NCBI RefSeq assembly: GCF_003606325.2
Contig: NZ_CP031843.2
Span: 744,001 to 808,000 of the forward strand
DNA: 64,000 nt
DNA from: Bartonella kosoyi
Lineage (GTDB): Bacteria > Pseudomonadota > Alphaproteobacteria > Rhizobiales > Rhizobiaceae
Direction of reading: 5' to 3'
A model generated the notes under the pieces. That model saw nothing but the letters and a program-made list of their open reading frames with translations. It did not search any database and was not told the origin of the DNA. Below are positions 24,430 to 33,872 of the stretch, piece by piece. The first letter of the stretch is position 1. Every line of letters starts with the position of its first letter. A program made the position numbers and the translations under genes.

Positions 24430-25203
24430 AAAAGAAAGTCAGTTTTTATAATAGGATTAGGTTTATCGCAACCTAGTCGCTTATGGTTTAGTGTTTGTTA
24501 ATCACTTAATTATTTATATAACAAAATACGTATTTATTGTCAATTAATATTTTATCTTTTTTGATATTTTTTTGTATTTTTTTAAATACGTTGTGTATTG
24601 ATAATATCTTATGCTTATGAATTGCTTCTTTTATATTTATGTGCTTTTAAAGCTATATTATGGGCTTTATAAAACGATTGCGTTATGTTTTGAATCTATA
24701 CATTTATAATATTTAAAAACGCTCTCATAATGCGTATTTTTATCTTTATAACCTATCAGTTTTTTCACTAAATGAATTTAAATTTTTTTGTGAATTTTGT
24801 TTATAACGCATTTGCAACTTAACAGCTTTTTATAGGAACTGTTTTTATAACCAACGCATTCATTTGTATTATGATTATAAAACCTTGCTGTTTTTATGCA
24901 TTCTTTATAACCGTTATATGCTTTACAGCCACCGCATCATTTTTCATTTTCATAAGAGAAAAGATAAATAGGATAATTGCGATTTATAGACTGTTATGAA
25001 AACACTTATGAAAACATCTAAAGAGAGTTTGATAACTATAGAGATTAGAAAAATCCCTTTTATTGAATTTTATCAGTTCTTTTGAATGATAACCTTATGA
25101 TTTAGAGAATGATTACAACGTGCTTTATGAAAATCATGTGATCCTTTAAAGCTTTTCAAAAGATAGCTTGTAACTTATAAGAGATGCTATCAAGATCATT
25201 AGG
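24430..25203. other. Non-coding AT-rich stretch
   Basis: No gene seen. Recurrent TTATAAC words (for example TTTATAACC, TTATAACCAACGC, CTTTATAACCG) appear every 50-100 bp on the plus strand. Meaning unknown. Confidence 0.4.
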
Positions 25204-25397
25204 TTATGAGTTTTGGGGGTGTTTTTTATACGTATTATTTTATTTTTTTAATTAGAAATAAAAGTTATTATATTTCAATATGTTAATGTTTTAAAGAAAC
25301 AACCTATATTAAATACAACCCATAAATACAATCTATAATATATATAAAAAAGGGGTTTTGTAGGGGTTTTGGGGGGTTTAAGAACCTACAAAACCTA
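25204..25397. repeat. Left inverted repeat flanking the restriction-modification gene
   Basis: About 195 bp that match, at roughly nine bases in ten by eye, the reverse complement of 30921-31115. It includes the G-rich core GGGGTTTTGTAGGGGTTTTG (25352-25371) and the block AAAGAAACAACCTATATTAA. The repeats lie 320 and 275 bp outside the two ends of the 4.9-kb gene. Confidence 0.8.
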
Positions 25398-25456
25398 TAA
25401 GTAAAATGAATATACATAACTCTCTTTAAACAAAGCTTTTGAAAACAATAAAGCAC

Positions 25457-25597
25457 TCATTTTAGATTACGGTATAACCTCTTAAAGGCAATGTAAAAAA
25501 ATCTAACTCTATTTAAGATGGGATTTCTTAAAAATCTTAAAGCAATCCAAATGAGAGTATCTAAAAGTGCAAATGATTTCTTTTTAGAATAACGCAT
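25457..25597 (-). CDS. Small cationic protein
   Basis: 46 codons from the ATG at 25597 with AAAGGAG 7 nt upstream: MRYSKKKSFALLDTLIWIAL followed by RFLRNPILNRVRFFYIAFKR. One possible membrane helix lies in a very basic peptide. It is downstream of the restriction-modification gene and inside the inverted repeats. It may be a toxin-like peptide or a remnant. Confidence 0.4.
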   Translation of the reverse strand: MRYSKKKSFALLDTLIWIALRFLRNPILNRVRFFYIAFKRLYRNLK

Positions 25598-25717
25598 ATA
25601 AACACTCCTTTTAAAGATTAGATGTAATAAACTTAACAAAAGAGGTATAGATTATGGTTATAAGCTCTATACCCCTTATGCGTTTATCATAACCATTATG
25701 TGAGCATGCTTTATAAG

Positions 25718-28700
25718 TTATTCAGTTTCTCTTAATACCAGATTTGGTAAGTTTTTTACGATTTTCATTGTTTCTAAACTTACAGTAATAACCCTTTGAA
25801 ATAATTCTAAAGGGTAGGCAGGGTTGCCAACGGTTTCAACAGCATAGCGATTGGCATCATTGACAATGCCGCTCTTTTTATCAGTCTTAACACATTGACG
25901 CCCCATAACCCATTCAAGAGCAGGCTTGCCGTTGACGATATACTCATAAGCTTCAAGAGGGATATCTGTTATGGTAATATTGCTATTATAGATAACCGTT
26001 GATTTATCCTTTTCCTTACTATTCTTAATTTTTGCGAATTTCATTTCAGTTACATAATAGAATTTTTCGGGATTAGAGATGTCAGTTAATTTTGGATTAC
26101 CCTTTTTAAAGGTTACTGGATAAGGCTCTACATCTTCATAATTCACGTGCAAATGACCCAGTTCACGCCCTGCTGTTACAAATTTCCAAAAATCTTCAGC
26201 ACTCTTTACACAAGGGATACGAGGTAATTCTTTAGAGAGGTTATCAGCATAACGGGCACGATAATCTTCCGAATGCAAAATTCCATAAACGTAATAGAAT
26301 AGATCATCCTTAGAGATTTTTTCATTAGGATAAGCTGCTTTAAAATGTGCTAATCCCGCATCTGTAATGCCATCACGAACTTTCTTTTTTACACTTGCAG
26401 CAAATAAACTCTGGTTATGATGTTTTTTTTCATCAGAATATAATAAAAGTGGATAGCATCTCGTTTTTTCCAATGTATCAAAACTGATTGGCTTATTTGT
26501 CATAAGACAAGAAAATCCTGATCGATTTCCTATTCCAGAAACACAAATTCCAAGGTTGCCAAGAATATTTGAGTTAAAAAATTGATGCGTGTGTCCTAGA
26601 CCTTCATTTAAGAATGGTGATGTATAATGCCATAGTGTCATAAACGGGCGATAAAGAATGAGAGCTTTTAGATGAGATTCAAATGTTGCTTCTATGCTCC
26701 GTTTTAATTTGGAGATAAGAGCATCCGTCCAACTGATTTTTGTAGTATCATAATCAATGATTTTTTTCATAGATATAGACGGATTTTCAGCAACGAGACG
26801 CCTTTGTTCATTAAAAAAATCAATTGCCTTTTGCACAGATGTACTTAGTGCATCTGTTGAAAAATTACAAACCCAAGAATCTCTTGCTGTTCTCATACCA
26901 AGCGACACTTCCTCAAAAAGCTTAGTATCTATCGACGTATTCCTATCTCCCATAGGCATAAATTGATAAAAATTGACATCTCTTGGTTTTATCCAGTCAT
27001 GCTTTTCATTAGGAGTAATTTCAATAAATTGTTTGGAGTGTGTTATTCCTTTTATACTCTTAAATTCACGCAATTGCTTTAATTTTTCCTTTGTAGAAAG
27101 GTTATCCCCAATATCATGATAGAAAATCTTACAAGGCTGTTGTTTTTTTGGATTACGTACAAAAAGAGTTATTGATATTCCATTTTGACATCCAGAGCCA
27201 AAGACGTTTTGTCCTTCTTTTGCCATTCTGTTCGATAATCTGTTTTTTCGAATATCTCCACGAAGATTAACGATATAAATAGAGGAATATTCATTTTCTA
27301 AACAACTACGCATACCATCCGCAGAGATTTTATCTATCCATCCATTCCCAGAAATATAAGCGACAATACCTCCTTGTGAACTTAAGCGATTACTTGCCCA
27401 CCTAATTGCTCGAATATAGCTATCATAAAGCTTATTTCGATTCATTTTTTCTGATGATCTCGTTATATATTGTTTATAGATACTATCATCAAGCGTATCA
27501 TAACGCACATTTGGATTGTTATCATTGGCATTTTTTTGCCCTACGGAATAAGGAGGGTTGCCAACAATAACTTGGATATCTGCTTCCTGCTGTTTTTTAC
27601 ACCGCTCTGAATTCTCAAACATATAGCGTGTAAAAAAATCTTTTTCCTCTAACATCAGAAACGTATCAGTTAAACAAATTCCTTCAAAGGGTATATAATC
27701 TCCTTTCATAAGACTATGATAAGTCGATTCAATGTTAATGGCTGCTATGTAATAGGCTAGGAGAACAATCTCGTTGGCTTTGATTTCATTTCGGAACTTA
27801 TATTCCATATCCTCTGGTTTTATCAGTCCAGATTGTAAAAGCCTTGTAATAAAGGTTCCTGTACCTGTAAAAGGGTCAAGAATAGAGACGCCTCGAGAAC
27901 TTAAGCTTTGTCCAAACTCTTGCTCTAAAACATCATTGACGGAATGTAAGATAAAATCAACTATTTCAATAGGCGTATAAACAATCCCAAGCTTATCTGT
28001 TGTCTTTTTGAATGCCTTGGTAAAAAAATCTTCGTAAAGTTTGATAATAAGATTCTGTTTTGCTCGCGTCTCAATAATCTCCTCTGTATCATCCTTTACA
28101 CTTTGATAAAACTTTTCAAGATCTTTGGCTTCGTCTTTGATATTAATCTTATCAAGTTCTCTTAAGATCTTTTCCATCGCTTGCGAGATGGCGTTTTTAC
28201 TCACAAACTCATTTCCATCAAACAAGGATTCAAAAATAGGTCGTGTCACAAGGTGTTGCGCCAACATCTCGAGTGCATCCTCTTGCTCGATACTGTCATT
28301 TAAACCGTTCTTTAATTCTTTATGAAAGGCATCAAAAGCATGAAAGGCTTCACTCTTTTTATCAGCGAGTATGCTTTTAAGACGAATAATATGATTTTGT
28401 GCAATTGCAGCTACATTGCCAGCCCAATTTCCCCACTGATTAGGCTCCCCACATTTTTTGACAATGATGGGCTTAATAGCACGCGATAATTCATCAACAT
28501 AAAACTCGAATTCTTTTTGTCCTTCATAGCTATGAGAATTTTCACTTGCTACTGAACCAATATGAAGCCCAGCACCTTCCGATTTCGTATGGAAAGAGAG
28601 TTCGTCAACAACTGCGGTCATTGCTTGTAAAGCAGGGTCAAAAGTGACTCCTACAATCTCAAACACATGACGAACATTTTGGTCTAGCTCTAAGGCTTTT

Positions 28701-30646
28701 ATTTTGTTTTTAAAGTTGTCATCATGAGCACGCAAAGCATTGAGAACTTGCCAGATGACATCATACTTTGTATTGTTTTCTAAAGCCTGTTGTGGTGGAA
28801 TATTAAAGGGAATACCAACGGGTAAAATAATATAGCCTGTTGTTTTACCTTCTGCGCGGCGCATCACACGCCCCACAGCCTGTATCACATCCACATGACT
28901 TTTACGCGGGTGTAAAAACATAACCGCATCAAGAGCAGGGACATCGACTCCTTCAGAGAGACAGCGGACATTGGTTAACACACGGCAGTTATTCTCATCT
29001 GTATCTTCTTTAAGCCAATCAAGTAATTTATTACGATTTTTGCCATTAAAAGAGCCATCAATGTGCTTAACATCAAAGATAAGAGAAGTCTTACTTTCTG
29101 GAACAAATTTATGATATTCATCAATGGCGTCATTGAATAGTTCGCTAACGAGTTGAGACGTATTGATATTTTTACAAAAAGCCAGAGAACGACGCATAGG
29201 TTTTATGCCATCTTCTTCTTTCTTTTCTATTTGGGAAAGTGCTTTGTAGCAGCCAATGATTTTGGTTGTATCATCAAGAATAAGTTCGGAATTTTTATCT
29301 TTAAGGCGTTTCTGAATCGTTGCGTTAATAATTGCTTCATCAACAGCCAAGACGATAACTTTATAGGGTGTTAAAAGTTTATCTTTTAGAGCTTTTGAAA
29401 AAGTATAAGTGTAAAGATTTTTTCCATAGAGCTCTTCATCATCCATGGACGCCAGAACAGCATCAGATGCGTCAGCCTTCTTTTTCAACTTGTCGGTAAA
29501 GATCTTAGGGGTTGCCGTCATGTACAGACGTTTTTTGCCCCGAATGATGCTGTTATCATGAACCTTGATAAATTCAGATTCACGCTTGTCTGTTCCTAAC
29601 ACAGCTCCAGTGGTACGGTGTGCTTCATCACAGATGATCAGATCAAATTCGGGTAAATCATACTTTTTTTGCGCATCCGAAATCACTTGGATTGAATGGT
29701 AAGTAGAAAAGACCACAGTCATTAGATCAAGAGAAGTTTTATTGGCTTTACGCGCAAGCTCTTTGGCATCGGTCGTAGCCGGTAAAACAAGGTCTGATGC
29801 ATCGAGACCAGCTTCATCATCATCATTTTTATTATTCTTCCGACGTTTACCCACTTGTGTATCCGAACACACAGCAAAGGAACGCAAAGGCACTTCTGTA
29901 TCTTCTGTCCATTCACGAATTGTTTGAGAGATAAGAGCAAGGGAGGGTACCAAAAATAAAACACGTTTGCCTTGACCTGCTATGGTTTCTGCTATCTTCA
30001 AACTGGTGAAAGTCTTTCCCGTTCCACATGCCATAATGAGTTTGCCACGGTCTGCTTCTTTTAAACCTTCACAGACTTTCTCAAGGGCTTCTTTCTGATG
30101 ATCTAAAAGCTTTTTCTTTGGTTTCTCTTTAAGGACGGCTTGTCCTTGTTCTTTATAAGCGCTCCAATCGATTTGACTGCTTTCCAAATCAAAAAGGTTA
30201 ATACGTTGAATACGAACCTCTTGTCCTTCACAAGTCAGTTCAACATTGTCACTCCAATCTGTTTCAGTGCTATCAACCAGTATGCGACGGGTGAAGATTT
30301 TTTTGCCCGAGGCAGCGATAAAGCTATCAATATCTTCTTTTTTAATTATGTGAGAGGCGTTATAGCATTTACATTGAATGGCAGCATAACCTCCTTCATC
30401 ACGGATTGTCGCCACCAGATCAATCCCAATATCCGTTCCATCTTCATCATGCTCTTTTGCCCATTCCAAATAAGTTTGAACCTTTTCGTATTCTTGCTTT
30501 TGAAGAGGGTCTTCACTCAAATAAACCATGACAAGGTTTTCAAACATGGTTCCTAATTCACGGGGTGATTTTGATTGTTCGCGATAATATTCCAACAGAG
30601 AGCGTAAAGTGACATGTTCATTATCAGAATTAACAGATTGCAGCAT
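25718..30646 (-). CDS. Type ISP single-polypeptide restriction-modification enzyme
   Basis: 1642 residues combining all activities. An N-terminal Mrr-like PD-(D/E)XK nuclease (about 30-120, GIDLVATIRDEGGYAAIQCK) is followed by an SF2 DNA translocase with Walker A ACGTGKTFTSL (about 207-217) and DEAH in LIICDEAHRTT (about 340), and RVMRRAEGKTTG in the second lobe. The N6-adenine methyltransferase has motif I DPFTGTGTF (about 922) and motif IV NPPYSV (about 1032). A C-terminal target-recognition region completes it. The order and length match the LlaGI/LlaBIII group. It would cut unmethylated invading DNA after translocation, protecting the host or prophage. It is a lone gene between inverted repeats. 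Confidence 0.93.
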   Translation of the reverse strand: MLQSVNSDNEHVTLRSLLEYYREQSKSPRELGTMFENLVMVYLSEDPLQKQEYEKVQTYLEWAKEHDEDGTDIGIDLVATIRDEGGYAAIQCKCYNASHIIKKEDIDSFIAASGKKIFTRRILVDSTETDWSDNVELTCEGQEVRIQRINLFDLESSQIDWSAYKEQGQAVLKEKPKKKLLDHQKEALEKVCEGLKEADRGKLIMACGTGKTFTSLKIAETIAGQGKRVLFLVPSLALISQTIREWTEDTEVPLRSFAVCSDTQVGKRRKNNKNDDDEAGLDASDLVLPATTDAKELARKANKTSLDLMTVVFSTYHSIQVISDAQKKYDLPEFDLIICDEAHRTTGAVLGTDKRESEFIKVHDNSIIRGKKRLYMTATPKIFTDKLKKKADASDAVLASMDDEELYGKNLYTYTFSKALKDKLLTPYKVIVLAVDEAIINATIQKRLKDKNSELILDDTTKIIGCYKALSQIEKKEEDGIKPMRRSLAFCKNINTSQLVSELFNDAIDEYHKFVPESKTSLIFDVKHIDGSFNGKNRNKLLDWLKEDTDENNCRVLTNVRCLSEGVDVPALDAVMFLHPRKSHVDVIQAVGRVMRRAEGKTTGYIILPVGIPFNIPPQQALENNTKYDVIWQVLNALRAHDDNFKNKIKALELDQNVRHVFEIVGVTFDPALQAMTAVVDELSFHTKSEGAGLHIGSVASENSHSYEGQKEFEFYVDELSRAIKPIIVKKCGEPNQWGNWAGNVAAIAQNHIIRLKSILADKKSEAFHAFDAFHKELKNGLNDSIEQEDALEMLAQHLVTRPIFESLFDGNEFVSKNAISQAMEKILRELDKINIKDEAKDLEKFYQSVKDDTEEIIETRAKQNLIIKLYEDFFTKAFKKTTDKLGIVYTPIEIVDFILHSVNDVLEQEFGQSLSSRGVSILDPFTGTGTFITRLLQSGLIKPEDMEYKFRNEIKANEIVLLAYYIAAINIESTYHSLMKGDYIPFEGICLTDTFLMLEEKDFFTRYMFENSERCKKQQEADIQVIVGNPPYSVGQKNANDNNPNVRYDTLDDSIYKQYITRSSEKMNRNKLYDSYIRAIRWASNRLSSQGGIVAYISGNGWIDKISADGMRSCLENEYSSIYIVNLRGDIRKNRLSNRMAKEGQNVFGSGCQNGISITLFVRNPKKQQPCKIFYHDIGDNLSTKEKLKQLREFKSIKGITHSKQFIEITPNEKHDWIKPRDVNFYQFMPMGDRNTSIDTKLFEEVSLGMRTARDSWVCNFSTDALSTSVQKAIDFFNEQRRLVAENPSISMKKIIDYDTTKISWTDALISKLKRSIEATFESHLKALILYRPFMTLWHYTSPFLNEGLGHTHQFFNSNILGNLGICVSGIGNRSGFSCLMTNKPISFDTLEKTRCYPLLLYSDEKKHHNQSLFAASVKKKVRDGITDAGLAHFKAAYPNEKISKDDLFYYVYGILHSEDYRARYADNLSKELPRIPCVKSAEDFWKFVTAGRELGHLHVNYEDVEPYPVTFKKGNPKLTDISNPEKFYYVTEMKFAKIKNSKEKDKSTVIYNSNITITDIPLEAYEYIVNGKPALEWVMGRQCVKTDKKSGIVNDANRYAVETVGNPAYPLELFQRVITVSLETMKIVKNLPNLVLRETE

Positions 30647-30920
30647 ATTATAATAAAAATCCCTTGCCTTAAGAGATGATCAATAATCATCAAAAGAATC
30701 AAAACGAACTCAATCAAATGCATTTAAAGCAAATAACGATAAAAATGGGAAAAAACTGATAAAAAGCCGATATTTTTTCAAAAGGGGTTTTTAGAGGTTG
30801 TTTATCAACAGCCCATGACACAGCGTAAGATCAGCAAAATAGTGAAATTTGCTATTCGTTTCACGGGTTAATTAAGACAAATGCACTATGTGTTTATAAG
30901 GTATCAGAATTATTATTTTG

Positions 30921-31115
30921 ATAGGTTTTGTCTGTTTTTAAAACCCCCAAAACCCCTACAAAACCCCTTTTTATATATATTATAGATTGTATTTACGGAT
31001 TGTATTTAATATAGGTTGTTTCTTTAAAACATTAATGCATTGAAATATAATGATTTTTATTTTGAATTAAAAAAATAAAATAATACGCATAAAAAGCACC
31101 CCCAAAACTCATAAT
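30921..31115. repeat. Right inverted repeat flanking the restriction-modification gene
   Basis: Partner of 25204-25397 in inverted orientation, C-rich on this strand (CCCCCAAAACCCCTACAAAA). Its outer end runs into the terminator of the adjacent leftward gene, whose distal arm is also copied into the left repeat. That suggests the left copy was derived from this side. Confidence 0.8.
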
Positions 31116-31127
31116 GGGGAGTGCTTT
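31092..31127 (-). terminator. Leftward terminator after the primase-helicase remnant
   Basis: On the minus strand AAAGCACTCCCC pairs with GGGGGTGCTTT, followed by a T-run. It lies about 50 bp after the stop at 31178. Confidence 0.7.
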
Positions 31128-31177
31128 GAAGAGTTCACTGTTATATTGTTAATGTTCTATAAGATTTCCAAATTGCC

Positions 31178-32181
31178 TCAGTGTGATGTTTTATGGCTTG
31201 TCACTAAGGGATTCCATTCATAGCGTATGGTAGGGCGACCGCCTTGTGAGCTCTTGTCTCCAGAGATTTCACGAATATAGTTACAACGGCATAAAAGCTC
31301 TAAAGCTTGCTTAACGGCTTCATTATCTTTGAAACATTTCCAATCACGTTTATAAATATCCCTTGTTGTAAAAACATCGGGTAAACAATCACAACGTTCG
31401 ACAATTAATTTTGCTCCCTCTGTTGCTAAGCTATCCGCCGCCGCATAAAGCCTTTTGACATGACTTAATAAATATTTTTCCCAATACAAGGCTCTTTCAA
31501 GGGCATCTCTATTGATTTCAAAACGACCATCCTCAACCAGTTCAAAAATCAACGCAAGGGTTGGTATGGTTTGATTCATTTTCAAAAGATGTGCTTTTAA
31601 ACTTGATGAGAAATGACCATTCTTTATTCTTTTCTGAAAATCTTCCCACCATTCACGAAACATTTCTTGGGCTTGGGCAGAAAAGCGTATAGTTATCGGA
31701 TATTTTGGTGATCCTAATGGTTTATCATAAAGAGAACGAAAAAAACCTTGATAACTTTCCCATGCCTTTTGATTAGGAGGTCTATCAACCCATAACTGCT
31801 CTTGTCGTTCATCGGGATAGATCAGCATTTGAAACCGTTGCATAAGACCATCATCGTTTATTCCACGGTGCATGTCTTGAATAATGGGAATAATACGTGC
31901 AGGTTGAATACCCCCTATAATAGAGACAGTTGCATTGGGAATAAAAATGGTTCCCCGCCCAATCCGGTCATAGGTGTAAGACTTATTGCCATTAAAAGCT
32001 GTTAGATAGAAAGAACGGTCTGATTGATATTCCTTTCTTTCCATATCTGTTAAGAAACCGGATAATTCATCACGCACCATCAAGAGACCGCGGGGATTTT
32101 CTTTTAAGAGTTCCCCAAGCTTTTCCACGCTCGTATCATTGACAATAAAACGAGAGACATCATCGTCACTTTTACGAGTAA
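31178..32181 (-). pseudogene. DUF3987-type primase/helicase, 5'-truncated remnant
   Basis: The frame is open from just after a TAG near 32182 and could only start internally at GTG 32128. The readable part (KSDDDVSRFIVNDTSVEKLG, ENPRGLLMVRDELSGFLTDM, RGTIFIPNATVSIIGGIQPA) is the C-terminal half of a DUF3987 replicative helicase. The ATP-binding part and the primase part are missing upstream. A fragment of the primase N-terminus survives at 33216-33360 on the same strand, so one gene has been broken by DNA now carrying a toxin-antitoxin pair. Confidence 0.75.
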
Positions 32182-32326
32182 GAAACTAAATGGTGTGCAA
32201 AGCGATCATGCAATCATATTCTCGCAATATTAGAAAAGTAATAATTTATCATTACTTACTGATATAGAGTGCAGTATTTAAAAAAATAATTTGCTTCAAT
32301 TACCAAATAAATAAAAATACAGTTGA

Positions 32327-32599
32327 TTAAGGGAATTTTTGCTTTGTATGAAGCACACGTAAAATACGAACAACGCCATCTGAAATATCATAAATCATGA
32401 TATAATTTGGATGTACAATAAATTCACGTGTATTTACAACTCGTCCTAAACGACCAAGAGTAGGAAACTTAACGAGTTTTTCTATCTTTTCAGATAAAAG
32501 TTGATCAAACTTTAAGGCAGCAGAAGGATTATCTTGTGATATGTATTCACGTATCTTTTTGCGGTCAACGCGTGCTACTTGTGTCCAAATTAGCTTCAT
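32327..32599 (-). CDS. RelE/ParE-family toxin
   Basis: 90 residues. It shows the ParE/RelE fold pattern: MKLIWTQVARVDRKKIREYI, AALKFDQLLSEKIEKLVKFP, GRLGRVVNTREFIVHPNYIM and RILRVLHTKQKFP. The conserved C-terminal RVLHTKQ fits ParE-type toxins (gyrase poison) as well as RelE ribonucleases, so the target is not decided. Its start overlaps the antitoxin stop by 4 bp (ATGA), the usual arrangement for a co-regulated pair. Confidence 0.88.
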   Translation of the reverse strand: MKLIWTQVARVDRKKIREYISQDNPSAALKFDQLLSEKIEKLVKFPTLGRLGRVVNTREFIVHPNYIMIYDISDGVVRILRVLHTKQKFP

Positions 32600-32886
32600 A
32601 AAGTTGATCTATCTAGTTTACTTTGTATTTTTAAGCGCCATTCCTTTGCTTCTGCTTCGATTTCCTCAGAAGATATTATATCGCCTGCATTAGCAGAATT
32701 TATCCCTAATTGAACCTGTTCCCGAAACCATAAATCGTGTGCACTTCTTTCTTTTTGTTCTTTTACGATATCGCGCATATAATCTCGCAACAATTGTGCA
32801 CCAGATCTATCACACGCTTTTGCTGCTTTGGAAAATTCATTTTTCAATACATCATCAACGCGAAAGGTAAATGTCGTCTCAGCCAT
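32596..32886 (-). CDS. Ribbon-helix-helix antitoxin of the RelE/ParE pair
   Basis: 96 residues. The N-terminal TTFTFRVDDVLKNEFSKAAK is a ribbon-helix-helix DNA-binding start (RelB/DinJ/ParD-like). The C-terminal half, ISSEEIEAEAKEWRLKIQSK, would wrap the toxin. It presumably represses its own promoter at about 32900-32950. It sits in the gap created in the primase gene. Confidence 0.85.
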   Translation of the reverse strand: MAETTFTFRVDDVLKNEFSKAAKACDRSGAQLLRDYMRDIVKEQKERSAHDLWFREQVQLGINSANAGDIISSEEIEAEAKEWRLKIQSKLDRSTL

Positions 32887-33215
32887 TTTATTACCTCTTA
32901 ATGTGTTACAAAATAGTTCTAATGTAATACATTTTGACTATTTCTTCAATAGGTACTGTTAGAATAGATATTTTCTATCTATCTTGCATTTTCATATCCA
33001 AAACATGATTGTTGTTTACATATAAAAAACTTATAATTTAATTCACATTATTTTATGGGATAAAATATTAATTTTGATCTAAATTAATATTTTTACTTAA
33101 TATGATACAATTTTGTGCATATTTATGAGTTTCTCATGATTACAAGATACAGAAAATCAAAAACTTGGATTGTATAGCCAATTTTCTCTTGATGTTTTAG
33201 AACTTCTTAAGGACG

Positions 33216-33360
33216 TTAGTGAGCGTAATTTATAAGGTACGCCAATTTATTAAGGAATAACAGCCTATCATCATGAGCGGGGCAATGAGTAAGTCCATAA
33301 CGCCCATGCCAAGTACCACGCAAGGCACGTGTAATGCCCCGCGCATTCTTAAAAGAACAC
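33216..33360 (-). pseudogene. N-terminal fragment of a CHC2-type phage primase
   Basis: In the minus frame the sequence reads ARGITRALRGTWHGRYGLTH then CPAHDDR, the start of the zinc-finger domain of toprim phage primases (pattern WHGRYG..xCPAHxDR). After about ten more codons it degenerates to a TAA at 33216. The upstream side is cut at the integrase repeat (33370). With 31178-32181 it marks a destroyed primase-helicase gene. Confidence 0.6.
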
Positions 33361-33432
33361 ATCATTTTAAATCCTATAACGTTGCGTCACAGGACGGATT
33401 GTGCACTCTCTAGATTGATGAGTTTGAGAAAG

Positions 33433-33464
33433 CCTTGTCCGTCCTTACGTGACAAGGTTTTTTT
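33433..33464 (+). terminator. Terminator-like hairpin at the left end of repeat unit 1
   Basis: CCTTGTC pairs with GACAAGG, followed by seven T. The same hairpin is at 38993-39025 in the second unit. Confidence 0.65.
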
Positions 33465-33663
33465 ATGCCACGTCGTTATAACGTTGCTGTTTTGCTTGTT
33501 CGATTACATTCAAAAGATCCGATTGTAACCAACGGGATAAAAAACCAAATTTTAAAGGTTTTGGGAGAGAGCCATTGGTAACATGACGGCGGAATGTTGA
33601 GACACTCATATGAAGCAATTTTGCACTTTCACGGTCTGTTAAAAGAATATCATTTTCTGTCAT
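33463..33663 (-). CDS. AlpA-family DNA-binding regulator, copy 1
   Basis: 66 residues. LTDRESAKLLHMSVSTFRRH and VTNGSLPKPLKFGFLSRWLQ form the MerR-like winged helix of AlpA/excisionase-type proteins, which control P4-type integrases. It lies 3' of its integrase on the same strand, 210 bp away, with the AAATGG-type ribosome region conserved in both copies. Confidence 0.88.
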   Translation of the reverse strand: MTENDILLTDRESAKLLHMSVSTFRRHVTNGSLPKPLKFGFLSRWLQSDLLNVIEQAKQQRYNDVA

Positions 33664-33872
33664 TCTAAAAACCTTTTATTTTCAAAAAATGGAAACAAAT
33701 CATGCCCATTTATTAAGCACATTTTGGTTTATTTTTGAAGGTATTTTATTTATAGAAAACAATATATTATCATATAATTTCTGATGTGATAATTTATGCG
33801 TCTTATTGAGAGAGAATGAGAAAACAGAGAGAGAAAGTTATTCACAGATCATGGGGTTATGCACCCCATATC

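Noticed and set aside
25352-25376. Four-tract G-quadruplex in the inverted repeat
   Set aside because: Only three G-runs are clearly separated; a fourth would have to come from splitting the last run, so the claim is not supported.
29722-29964. Small frames within the restriction-modification gene on both strands
   Set aside because: All lie inside a continuous 1642-residue frame with complete enzyme motifs.
25204-31115. Insertion sequence or transposon around the restriction gene
   Set aside because: Long inverted repeats exist, but there is no transposase and no target-site duplication that I could identify.
33334-33528. Plus-strand ORF (and its twin at 38807-39073) at the left end of each integrase unit
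   Set aside because: They run through the terminator hairpin and antisense to the AlpA gene, with no ribosome site; conserved only because the DNA is duplicated.
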